From Mantis religiosa (lineage: Eukaryota; Arthropoda; Insecta; Mantodea; Mantidae), in the NCBI GenBank assembly GCA_030765055.1, contig CM060953.1, positions 181,351,239-181,415,238 on the forward strand: 64,000 bases of DNA, given 5' to 3'. The notes under the pieces are model-generated. The model saw only the letters and a list, made by a program, of their open reading frames with translations. It was not told where the DNA came from and did no database searches. Positions 58,101-64,000 of the stretch are shown in pieces; position 1 is the first letter of the stretch; each line of letters starts with the position of its first letter. Position numbers and translations under genes: made by a program.

Positions 58101-59105
58101 TATTTTTCATGATATCCTTACACTTCATCACCAATTGAATTAACAATTCTTTCTCCATCAATGAGAAATTTGTCTCAGAGCTTTTGTTTACTATTTTGTT
58201 CACTCACCATTTTTTCAGCTGTGTGCAGACGAAAATGAAAACAAAAGCACATCGTAGTACGTTCAGAAAATAATATGACTCATCCATAGCCTTTTATAGC
58301 TGTAATATTTACAAGTCTCTTGGCATTAACACGTGTTTGTTAACATTTTCAGAAAACAGGTTGGTGAAATGCAAGAAATTTAACAGCTTTGTTACGTTAC
58401 ATTTATTAACGTCAATTTTAACATCTGTTGATGAAATCGGGCAACAGTCTTCTATGCTTTAGTTTAAAGTACAACTGCATAAAAGACATGAAAAGTTTGT
58501 GTCTGTTTTTTGACAACAGTGCCATTTGGAAGATTAAGATAAACTTTGAATCAGTAGTATGCAATATGTGCAACCAATTAGGAGTAGGTAATTTTTGGAA
58601 AGTCCTGGCATGCTTCTTTGTGTACAAACAAAGAGGTGTGTCAGCAGAAGTTATTCCTTGAACAAATCCTATTGCACACAAGCAGATATACAATGTTAAC
58701 AGTAATTTGTAAGAGAATAAGGGCACTGTCTGATTGGTTTATTTAGTTGTAAGGTGTGCATGATATCCGCTAAAACTAAGTATATCACAAAGGATGTAAT
58801 TGATTGTCTCTTCCTTAGATATACAAATGTAAGATAAGATAATGATGTTTTTTTTTGCAGTGATTGACTTGGAAACAAATTATGTTAATGAGGATATGAC
58901 CTTATAGCGGGGATATATACCTGCTGATTGATCAGTAATAAGTTATATTTTCAGTGAGCTGAAGGTCAGTTCTTTTTTTCTTTTTTACTTACAGGAAAGC
59001 AGATTCAAAGTATCTGATAGGCAAGTGGAGTTTGTTTTGAAGAAAAACTCTACAGGATGGTGGCCCAGATTGACTGCAACACCTCAAAAACCTTTTTGGC
59101 TCAAG
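46301..59105 (+). CDS. HACD3: HACD3 (PTPLAD1), N-terminal part in three exons
   Basis: Three plus-strand exons (46301-46384, 55742-55858, 58995-59105) join in phase 0 to give 104 residues, beginning MVAELSPFVYWAQSENNVTL. They match the CS/p23-like N-terminal domain of HACD3: PFVYWAQ, then HFSAHGHGAKGQHNYAF (human has FKAQGHGAKG) and FVLKKNSTGWWPRLT with the conserved WW. The family protein is about 360 residues. The multi-pass dehydratase domain, with its catalytic Tyr/Glu, must lie beyond base 64000, and I found no further exon from 59106 to the end. HACD3 acts in the ER membrane in the third step of very-long-chain fatty-acid elongation and binds Rac1 in mammals. Introns of 9.4 and 3.1 kb hold most of the PLE copies. 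Confidence 0.92.
46386..47065. other. HACD3 intron 1 sequence, no recognised feature
   Basis: AT-rich; no repeat or gene that I can name. Confidence 0.4.
47075..47240 (-). repeat. tRNA-like repeat, minus, decayed
   Basis: The segment actgaaaaattcaatgccag, aggatttgaacttcagatct (B box in reverse), ctgacctaccatggc, and the shared gtagaccattagg flank. Confidence 0.6.
47252..47668 (-). pseudogene. LINE-B C-terminal fragment with CCAA tail
   Basis: The minus-strand reading KSALAIFRLLTGHDCLNKHL matches LINE-B at 28087 (VAIFRLIIGHDCLAAHLHR). The 3' end is the same CCAA repeat (ggttggttggttgg, 47256 on). The PLE pair at 47680-49366 is inserted at its upstream side. Confidence 0.75.
47768..48535 (-). 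pseudogene. PLE GIY-YIG nuclease, left arm
   Basis: The real PLE frame runs from about 48510 to 47768. It has a lysine-rich linker (KVSLAKKKKLLKETTTLSA), then FTYHPWANDKFKKVFKKQ, the GIY motif SGIYQIECCDCSQIYIGKTK, RAKEHFRNIKYKQLEKSAVA and the Glu in STWEQIFISKNRNKVFNF. CDCSQIY includes the paired cysteines of the PLE GIY-YIG CCHH knuckle. The RT catalytic core is absent, so it is not autonomous. Confidence 0.88.
47776..47822 (-). ncRNA. Hammerhead ribozyme-like motif, left arm of dimer
   Basis: Minus-strand mirror of 49262-49308: CCGATGA (U4 changed to C), stem II GAGGC-AAA-GCCTC, GAAAC, short stem III ACAUGU, cleavage triplet GUU and stem I GCCGG/CCGG. Confidence 0.55.
48560..49315 (+). 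pseudogene. PLE GIY-YIG nuclease, right arm
   Basis: Plus-strand copy (open frame 48446-49315) of the same nuclease: FNSLAHRLVNIPLTAEEYKT, which is the end of the PLE RT, then the linker and GIY motif as in the left arm. Differences from the left arm are few (N to Y, S to L, D to H changes), showing that the arms are recent. The start codon at 48446 belongs to the spacer and left arm, not to a natural gene. Confidence 0.88.
49262..49308 (+). ncRNA. Hammerhead ribozyme-like motif, right arm of dimer
   Basis: CCGATGA (49269-49275), stem II GAGGC (49278-49282) and GCCTC (49286-49290), GAAAC (49292-49296), ATGTT and CCGG (49302-49305) pairing with CCGG (49265-49268). All hammerhead elements are in order. 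The one core departure is U4 to C. Confidence 0.6.
49838..50010 (-). mobile_element. SINE1 (minus), head truncated
   Basis: From tgcttcaacgttaagtcatg through atgctcaaatgagtccgagg and ccttatccaggtaattcgcc to the B box gagattggaactcgg. The A-box end is missing. Confidence 0.88.
50029..50723. mobile_element. PLE inverted pair (family P3) in one target duplication
   Basis: Ends of about 100 bp (50030-50130 and 50585-50690) are reverse complements: ctgcttcactttcgtaccta and gaggacatgtttcgcaaatc recur inverted. The pair lies within the perfect duplication GCTGTTCTGAT (50018-50028 and 50724-50734). The left arm is long and coding, the right arm is only the terminal part, and the 5' ends meet near 50580. 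Confidence 0.85.
50081..50620 (-). pseudogene. PLE GIY-YIG nuclease (family P3)
   Basis: Minus-strand frame with SGIYKIKCKDCEKIYIGRTK (GIY...YIG), RKKEHFRHLRYKNIDKSEIT and the Glu in ELVIWERIYIEKHKNQLMNF. It is distinct from P1 and P2 at many residues. The RT and linker are missing. Confidence 0.85.
51355..51725 (-). repeat. tRNA-like foldback repeat (minus)
   Basis: The block near 51383-51455 (gccgggatttgaaccatgga, ctagcccattgaggtaccat), the shared flank, and a short inverted terminal part (aaaaaccttagtctatatac) at 51685. Confidence 0.72.
51819..52130. repeat. Compound microsatellite (TAA)n - AT-rich - (TGATAA)n
   Basis: (TAA)n at 51819-51888, a TTAATTAATAA-type bridge, (TAA)n again, then the hexamer TGATAA about 19 times (51999-52111). 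The His-Tyr open frame on the minus strand is an artefact. Confidence 0.96.
52694..53641 (-). mobile_element. mariner element (third family), internally deleted
   Basis: Ends cgaggtatgtccagaaagta and tactttcaggatgcccttt(g) are inverse, with TA at 52692-52693 and 53642-53643. Minus-strand transposase: N-terminal MSVFIENPAACEIRSVIRFL (53482 down), then after a deletion of the HTH linker NLIVTGDETWVSY (first Asp), CTVFWDRKGILLIDFLPRGQ (second Asp), FLHDNALPHTAN and PPYSPDLAPSD (third Asp). The catalytic triad is readable but there is a frameshift near 53185. Confidence 0.85.
53818..54062 (+). mobile_element. SINE3, near full length
   Basis: Head ccgtgactgagtggctagac, B box gcctgggttcaatcctagga, and 3' end gtagtaaaagcaggcgttaa with gcattacacattgcatt. 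It is inserted in the tandem part of the 52437-54362 element. Confidence 0.88.
54718..54975. repeat. tRNA-like foldback repeat, palindromic unit
   Basis: The tRNA-like block near 54797-54870 (minus) is followed by tgaatttttcagtctgactc, the reverse of the flank gccagactgaaaaattcaat. Outer gttctttcacactagctgtg and cacgtctagtgtgtaaaaac also pair. The result is a 240-bp near-palindrome. Confidence 0.72.
54976..55225 (+). repeat. tRNA-like repeat (plus)
   Basis: Flank agtacttacagcatagtaag, actcctagtggtttaccggg, then gtagctcaatggtttagagc and ccatggttcaaatcctggct (B box). Paired with the inverted unit to its left. Confidence 0.75.
55742..55858 (+). CDS. HACD3: HACD3 second coding exon
   Basis: Acceptor ccatgtttag, donor GTAAGA. 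It encodes QPDVTLEEKKLHFSAHGHGA then KGQHNYAFVLDFHSSIDPE, 39 codons in phase 0. This is the core of the CS/p23-like fold. Confidence 0.94.
56131..56809 (+). pseudogene. PLE linker and GIY-YIG nuclease, one frameshift
   Basis: Frame 1 (56131-56391): IKEYNNIIHIAEYNGFSAEL, then KKFTYHPELHTFSKKFSKST. Frame 2 (56435-56809): MYRINCKGCDNFYIGKTKRN, RLKEHFRNIRNKEIDKSVVA, LTTWEKIFIKKYERKLFNFN. A single-base loss in the poly-A stretch before 56435 (acaaaaatcaggtg against acaaaaaatcaggtg at 42360) accounts for one frame change. Confidence 0.87.
56798..56850 (+). ncRNA. Hammerhead ribozyme motif with intact core
   Basis: CTGATGA (56806-56812), a seven-pair stem II GTTAGGA/TCCTAAC (56814-56820, 56824-56830) with AGA loop, GAAA (56831-56834), short stem III region and GTTCTAGG. 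All invariant core bases are present. Stem I pairing is weak (CAG/CT), so activity may be low or need the neighbouring copy. Confidence 0.65.
57318..58442 (+). mobile_element. PIF/Harbinger relic with internal duplication
   Basis: The ends GCCCGATTTCA (57318) and TGAAATCGGGC (58442) are inverse. The plus strand holds NDFVELLEENFLQKYRLSKQ (57571 on) and RTYIERNMTISPLLQVLI, which are HARBI1-family N-terminal motifs. The second motif block plus about 170 bp is duplicated directly (57662-57838 and 57850-58016). No catalytic DDE domain remains. Target duplication not resolved. Confidence 0.65.
58443..58990. other. HACD3 intron 2 sequence, no recognised feature
   Basis: The overlapping open frames at 58418-58726 (minus) and 58428-58661 (plus) have no domain or splice context. 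Confidence 0.4.
58995..59105 (+). CDS. HACD3: HACD3 third coding exon
   Basis: Acceptor tttacttacag, donor GTTTGT after AAG. It encodes ESRFKVSDRQVEFVLKKNST then GWWPRLTATPQKPFWLK, 37 codons in phase 0. WW marks the end of the CS-like domain. Confidence 0.94.
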
Positions 59106-59493
59106 GTTTGTTTTTCCTCTCATTTGCAAATGTATTGATCTTATTTCTGCCTGAATGTATGAATTTTGACTATTAGTGACAGATGCTTCACTTGTTCTTT
59201 TAAATTCAGATGGAGAACATTACTCAGCTGCTTTGTTCACTTTGTTTACAAGCTGTTTGGTGTAGTCATTAAGGTTACTGCTAGGCAACAGGTTATTCAC
59301 TCATTATTGCCATTTACTGGAATTAAGATACACATATTAATGGAACCATTGACAATTGACAACCGAGAATTGACAATGCTATTTCTATATAGAATAAAAA
59401 GAAGTATTTCAGAAAGTGGAGTGCCATTGTTACTAAAATTAGGCAAGTGAGTCAACCTTGTATATACTTTTCTCCACTTACAAGTTTTTTGAT

Positions 59494-59535
59494 GAAGACT
59501 AGTTTCTAGGGACCTCTCCCCTATCGTCAGTTCTG
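59494..59535 (-). ncRNA. Hammerhead ribozyme motif, left arm
   Basis: Minus-strand mirror of the 59560-59605 motif: CTGACGA, stem II GGGG with one changed partner, GAAAC, ACUAGU, GUC, TTC. Confidence 0.65.
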
Positions 59536-59559
59536 TGGTTGACTGTGGTTGAGTCAACC

Positions 59560-59605
59560 ACAGAACTGACGATAGGGGAGAGGTCCCCAGAAACTAGTCT
59601 TCATC
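59560..59605 (+). ncRNA. Hammerhead ribozyme motif, right arm, canonical core
   Basis: CTGACGA (59566-59572; position 7 is free in hammerheads), stem II GGGG/CCCC (59575-59578, 59585-59588) plus a T-A closing pair, GAAAC (59590-59594), very short stem III ACTAGT, cleavage triplet GTC (59597-59599), stem I GAA/TTC (59563-59565, 59600-59602). This is the complete type I layout with the small stem III seen in PLE hammerheads. Confidence 0.72.
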
Positions 59606-59784
59606 AAAAAACTTGTAAGTGGAGAAAAGTATATACAAGGTTGACTCACTTGCCTAATTTTAGTAACAATGTTATTTCTATTCTTTATGATAAACATTTT
59701 CTCCCAAATTGTAAACTTTTTGTTATTCATTTAATTTTTTTCAAATATTAAAATTATTATTTACTTAATATCCATTAACTGTAT

Positions 59785-59945
59785 GGGCCATATCAGATGA
59801 TGAATGATTGAAATAGTACTCAAGTGGTTCTAGAGTCCCTGAAGTTTAGAATTACCCTAGATTTGTCTTCTTGGGGTAAGTGGAAACCCTGGGAGAGGGT
59901 GAAATCACCAAGATTTTTACTTAAAACCTCTTAAATGTGAGGTTT
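59785..59945 (-). mobile_element. SINE1, old and decayed (minus)
   Basis: gggccatatcagatgatgaa, gtactcaagtggttctagag, gaagtttagaattaccctag and ggggtaagtggaaaccctgg follow the SINE1 tail order with many changes. Confidence 0.6.
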
Positions 59946-61826
59946 TGATAATACATAAGTTTTTTAAAGTAAGACGGTAGGCCTGCATGTATAAAACTTT
60001 ACAAACAATTGTACAAAGCAAACATTGTTTAGAAATTGGTCCTGCTTTAAAGTATTCATTATTTGGCTTGTTTCTTTTCTTGCATTAAATGCATACAACT
60101 CATTTTGCAAAGCATAATACAGAACTTAGGGCTTTCTCACTAAAACTTTTGTACTGATGTAATTTCTACAAGTCCTGAGTTCAAGAGGTCCCAAGTTTGA
60201 ATGTGAGTCAGAATGAGTTATGAGATTATGATTATGAGTTCAGGTTGTTTCTAGTATATGGCATGTGGCAGTTCCTTTTTCTTTCCTCCATGGCTGAGTA
60301 AAAGAAACTGAAGGAGAAACTTTCTTTTGTGCGACGCGAGAATATTTTCTAAGTCCAGGCAGCACGAGGAAGTTATGTAACACTTATAGCCAACCTCTGC
60401 AAAAATGACCCAGACATCTGTCCTATACCGGTTCAAAAGGACATGTGGATGCGATTAGCGCGGATCAGTTTTGGAAAATACTGACCATGTTTCCTTTCAG
60501 GTGTTATTGCTTTACAAAAGTAGGCTTGCTGTCGAGCAAAAGTACTGTTAGAAGTGAAGGCTGTTTGTTCTGTGCATTCTTCAAATATTTAAGATTCATT
60601 CAGTACGTTGTTGAAAATCGGAAAATGGCTCAACAAATCAGTAAAATGTATGAGCTCGCTGACTGGTTCGGCTACTGCCCGCAAATTGTGTCCATTTTAC
60701 CAACAGATGTTAAAATTGACGCTAACAAATGTAACATAAAAATTGTCACAGCGCTAACACTAATGTTAAATTTATTTAGGTACTACTTTCTTTTGCTAGA
60801 TAGTGTAATTTAGTGACAAGTGAGACTTGACAGCATTGCGTTCAGTGGATAGTTTGGCTGCACTGAATTCTTCAATTTGGCTACATATGCAGTAAGGAAA
60901 TGAACAAACAATAATGTTAAGAATGCCCTCCAGCATGAAATTGCACTAAAAAGTAAAGAAATTATATTAAATATCATGGTTGTATATAAAAACATAAAAA
61001 ATTGTGAAGAACTTAGAAACAAAATCGCTGCGTTTAGTATTAGAAAGAAGAGCCAAATTGAAAAACCAAACTGCTGTTCAACAATATACACCAGATACCG
61101 AAAATTATCTTTACTTCTTATTTGTTGCTACTACACTGTTGCGCCAAAAGATGTACATGAGCCTGATGCCTGCTCAGTTTGCAACTTTGTCAGCAGTAAT
61201 AAGGAAAATGCATTTCAAGTTTCTTTTAAGATAGCATATGCTATGTGCTCATTTAATTACATATAACTCAGTTGTATTTCACTGAAATTTAATTCATGTA
61301 ACTGCAAATTGTGTATAAATGCATTACATATAAATAAGGTTCAAATATTTTTTCCAGGACCTGCAAATATTTATGCATAAATACGAATTGTGTATAACTG
61401 GGTTACATATAAAGCAGGTTCAATTGTATTTATTTTTTAAATACTAGACATATAAAAAATTACAAAGCTCATCTTTATTACTTTTAAAAAAAATAACATT
61501 TTTTATGAAAATGTGTTGACCTCCCTTTAGCCTAAAGGTTTTAATTTATTTAATCTATTAACAGCGATCTTTTTAATTGAGAGTCGATTATTTTGCACTA
61601 TACCTCACTTGTACAAAATTAAAATATTTAGGCTAACTCATAAAAAGTCTCATGGACTGTGTAAGAAAAAACACATTGATTAAACTTAATTAACTTTGAG
61701 ATCCCAATAGACCAAAATCTCATTATAAAATTCATAAAACCACCAAGCGGCAAGCTATTCATTTGCTTCTGCAGACAATGAGGAAGAGATTGCTCAAAGT
61801 AGTTCTGTGTAAATATTTCATTCAAT
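59946..61826. other. HACD3 intron 3, no recognised gene
   Basis: A segment near 60682-60740 (accaacagatgttaaaattg) matches the subterminal part of the 57.3-kb Harbinger element and may be a small derivative. Open frames at 60445-60813 and 60976-61266 show no domain. The next HACD3 exon is not found here. Confidence 0.45.
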
Positions 61827-61827
61827 G

Positions 61828-61829
61828 AA

Positions 61830-61881
<52 letters not shown>
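61828..61881. repeat. (TA)n microsatellite
   Basis: About 54 bp of TA dinucleotide repeat. Confidence 0.96.
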
Positions 61882-61883
<2 letters not shown>

Positions 61884-62695
61884 TACACAAATATAATTAT
61901 TTGCAACAGAAACTTCATTTTATCTTATAAGTGAAGTTTCTCTTGCAAAATTTGTGTAATAGTTGTTGCATCACTGTAATTATAATTAGACCGTGAACAA
62001 AATACAGCTGGAGGCGTGGCTTATCACCATTGGAGTCCTCTAGCTTTCCCCCTCTACCGTTATTTTAGGTTGCCTCTCTTCCATCATACAGGCTGCACTG
62101 GTTATCTGTTTAACTCACTTTCGCATTCACTCTTTGCATTTACTGCTGAATCACTGCGTTGTTCCTCAGGGTTTAAAGAAACTATGATTCTATCTATTTG
62201 TTGATCGATTGTGAGGTCATTTCCGAGGTAATTATTTTCTGTTAACTTTGAAAATCAAAACAGTATTAAAATACATGCATTTTCTGTTGTTTGTGCTCTG
62301 TCACATGCAGGAAGGGAGGGGTGGGAGTCACTTGATGCTTGGATGGTGTAGAATGGGAGAAGGCTCTCCTCGCGCATGTGCACACCGACCGCGGTTTGTT
62401 TTCGGACTACCTGTAGTTTCATTTTTTATGTAATTGTATATATGCGATCACATCTAAAACTTTTATGTAATCCTTTCACTTGTTTTCTGATTTACAAAAG
62501 ATTAAATTTGAATTGTTAAAATCTTGATGAAATGTACACTTTAAGATTATTTTCCAAAATATTTTAAGTGTGGTCACATTACTTTTGAGAGAAAATTAAC
62601 ACACTTAAAATTTAATACTTGTGCATATCTGTAATTGTTTTTTCCTTGTTAAAAATTATCATATTCGATGGCTTCTTGCAGGTGTTAATATCATG
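61882..62695. other. No recognised feature
   Basis: A slightly GC-richer patch at 62280-62410 has a short open frame without domain. Nothing else seen. Confidence 0.35.
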
Positions 62696-62699
62696 CTTA

Positions 62700-62905
62700 A
62701 AATAATAGTCAACCTGAAAAATTCAATGCCATGGCTGGGATTTGAACCATGGTTCTGCTGGTTTCCATCCAGTAACTCCTAACCTTTGAGCTACTACTGC
62801 CAATGTGCTGTCATGATATTAAATTCTCCAATTGACTTGTATGTTTTCCTGGTAAAGCGCTAGGGGTCCTTGTATTCAAGATACACACCGTTTGTGTCGA
62901 CTTAC
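62700..62905 (-). repeat. tRNA-like repeat (minus)
   Basis: acctgaaaaattcaatgcca, tgggatttgaaccatggttc, cctttgagctactactgcc, and cgctaggggtccttgtattc. Confidence 0.72.
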
Positions 62906-62924
62906 TTATGTAAGTTTTTGGATA

Positions 62925-63085
62925 GATAGAGTCAACCTGAAAAATTCAATGCCATGGATTTGAACCACGGATCTCCCAGTTTCCGTCTGGTCACTCTTAA
63001 CTTTTGAGCTACCTTGGCCAACATGCCGTCCTGACATTAAATTCTCCACTTGACTTGTTTGTTTTCCCAATAAAGTGCTATGCGA
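62925..63085 (-). repeat. tRNA-like repeat (minus), second direct copy
   Basis: gatagagtcaacctgaaaaa, catggatttgaaccacggat, ttttgagctaccttggc. It is cut short after ttcccaataaagtgctatgc. With 62700-62905 it is a direct pair. Confidence 0.7.
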
Positions 63086-64000
63086 AGATTGAAACAAATT
63101 ATTATATTTTGTTGTGATATTTGTATTGCTTTGCTGTTATTAGCTTCAGTTTTTTACGTAGACTTTTGTTGTTCCTTAGTTTATTAATAAAGCCAGCACA
63201 CAAGCTAAATTCTTAGAAACGATTATAAAGAGAAACTTTTGAACAGAGTGAGTGGATTGATGACACTTCAGATTCATTTACTAAGTTTTAACTCGGAGGA
63301 TGTTTCAGAGGTTTAATGTACCATTAAAATTATGTATGTTGAACATTGTGACACTGATGTGCACTACCATTTAGTTAATTATTGCATCAATTTTAACACT
63401 ACATCACTTATTTAATAATAAATTTCCCACATATTTCAGGAGCTCATCACTTCTATCCTCAGTTTCTACAGTACAGTCGCTGGATCTCTGGCTCTGACGT
63501 TTTGTTGGTTAATAGTACCAACACACAGTAATGAGCAGTTGAAAACATGCCCTCAAATTATCTTTAGAATGAAAGTGTAGGACTATATTAGTGTTAAAAC
63601 ACTGCAATCCAACTTGCAGTTTCATTGTCATGCAAGATGTTCATTACAACACCACTCTATTCGACTATTTCTTTGACAACTTTTACACGCGCTAACTGCT
63701 TCTGTTGGTAGTACTGGGAATCTCTACATCTGGTGTCGTGGTCAAGAAGTTAAAACTATCTGCTAACGCCAATCTGCATTGTCGCTGCTAGGCATGGCTT
63801 CCGTATCCAACACTGTGTTGCCAATTTAATTTTGTTTGGACCACGTGGCAACAGTTGCATGTGCTGGTTAAGTTTCTTTTCTATTTTGTGTGTGCGTGAA
63901 TTCCAATTTTTAGTATCCAAAAGTCCTATTATTATTGCTATTATAATAATATGGCTACTGGTAGGTGAAATATGTAAATGCCTAAAATATTTAAAACATG
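63086..64000. other. HACD3 intron 3, no recognised feature
   Basis: I see no exon or named repeat to the end of the window. Confidence 0.4.

Larger units (their letters stand above)
59389..59672. mobile_element. PLE inverted pair (family P4) with canonical hammerheads
   Basis: A palindrome with 120-bp arms (59425-59544 and 59552-59671) and a 7-base loop; I see one clear mismatch. TATTTCTAT flanks it at 59380-59388 and 59673-59681, a likely target duplication. The right arm reads ELTIGERSPETSLHQKTCKW on the plus strand, in the position of a PLE ORF end. Each arm holds a hammerhead motif. Confidence 0.75.

Noticed and set aside
58418..58726. Minus-strand 102-codon frame with a signal-peptide-like start
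   Set aside because: A plus-strand frame overlaps it, no family is recognised, and it lies in an AT-rich intron where such frames arise by chance.
60445..61266. Three open frames of 76-122 codons in HACD3 intron 3
   Set aside because: No recognisable domain, overlapping frames on both strands, no splice context, and part overlaps a Harbinger-like fragment.

Overview
This window is a stretch of an animal nuclear genome, most likely an insect. It is AT-rich and has large introns, GT/AG splice sites, microsatellites, tRNA-derived SINEs with A and B boxes, LINEs, mariner, pogo, hAT, Harbinger and Mutator-like DNA transposons, and Penelope-like elements. The protein of the one complete gene looks insect-like. 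The density and style of the SINEs suggest a cockroach or termite relative, but that is inference; no species can be fixed from the sequence alone.

Two real host genes are visible, both split by long transposon-filled introns. On the minus strand, three exons (44500-44413, 44322-44172, 35365-35158) give a complete 148-codon NDUFA13/GRIM-19, a mitochondrial complex I accessory subunit, with an AATAAA signal downstream. On the plus strand, three in-phase exons (46301-46384, 55742-55858, 58995-59105) encode the N-terminal CS/p23-like part of HACD3 (PTPLAD1), a very-long-chain 3-hydroxyacyl-CoA dehydratase. Its membrane part lies beyond the right edge. The two start codons are divergent and 1.8 kb apart.

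Everything else that I can identify is repeat. From 1 to 9 kb: a tRNA-like foldback repeat, a Harbinger-type element nested in a LINE, a 0.5-kb (TAA)n tract and a 1.7-kb tandem array grown from a SINE. From 9 to 27 kb: SINE copies (one turned into a second tandem array, one carrying an internal inverted copy), LINE and gypsy remnants, a Tc1/mariner relic with 160-bp inverted ends, a solo LTR and two Mutator-like elements. From 28 to 35 kb: a mariner with a LINE nested in it, hAT and pogo/Tigger relics. From 35 to 64 kb, in and around the two genes: LINEs, mariner, SINEs, a second pogo element, a Harbinger relic and a series of Penelope-like element (PLE) pieces.

The most unusual system is the PLE set. 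Four loci (41.3, 47.7-49.4, 50.0-50.7 and 59.4-59.7 kb) are head-to-head inverted pairs with the 3' ends outward, and each pair is enclosed by a single 9-12 bp target-site duplication. Three of the four carry recognisable hammerhead-ribozyme cores near the outer 3' ends and the fourth has only a decayed trace. Two single-copy PLE tails (42.7 and 56.8 kb) carry the same kind of motif. This looks like insertion of an inverted dimer as one unit by self-cleaving retroelements. A second theme is conversion of SINE bodies into about 109-bp satellite arrays at two separate loci.
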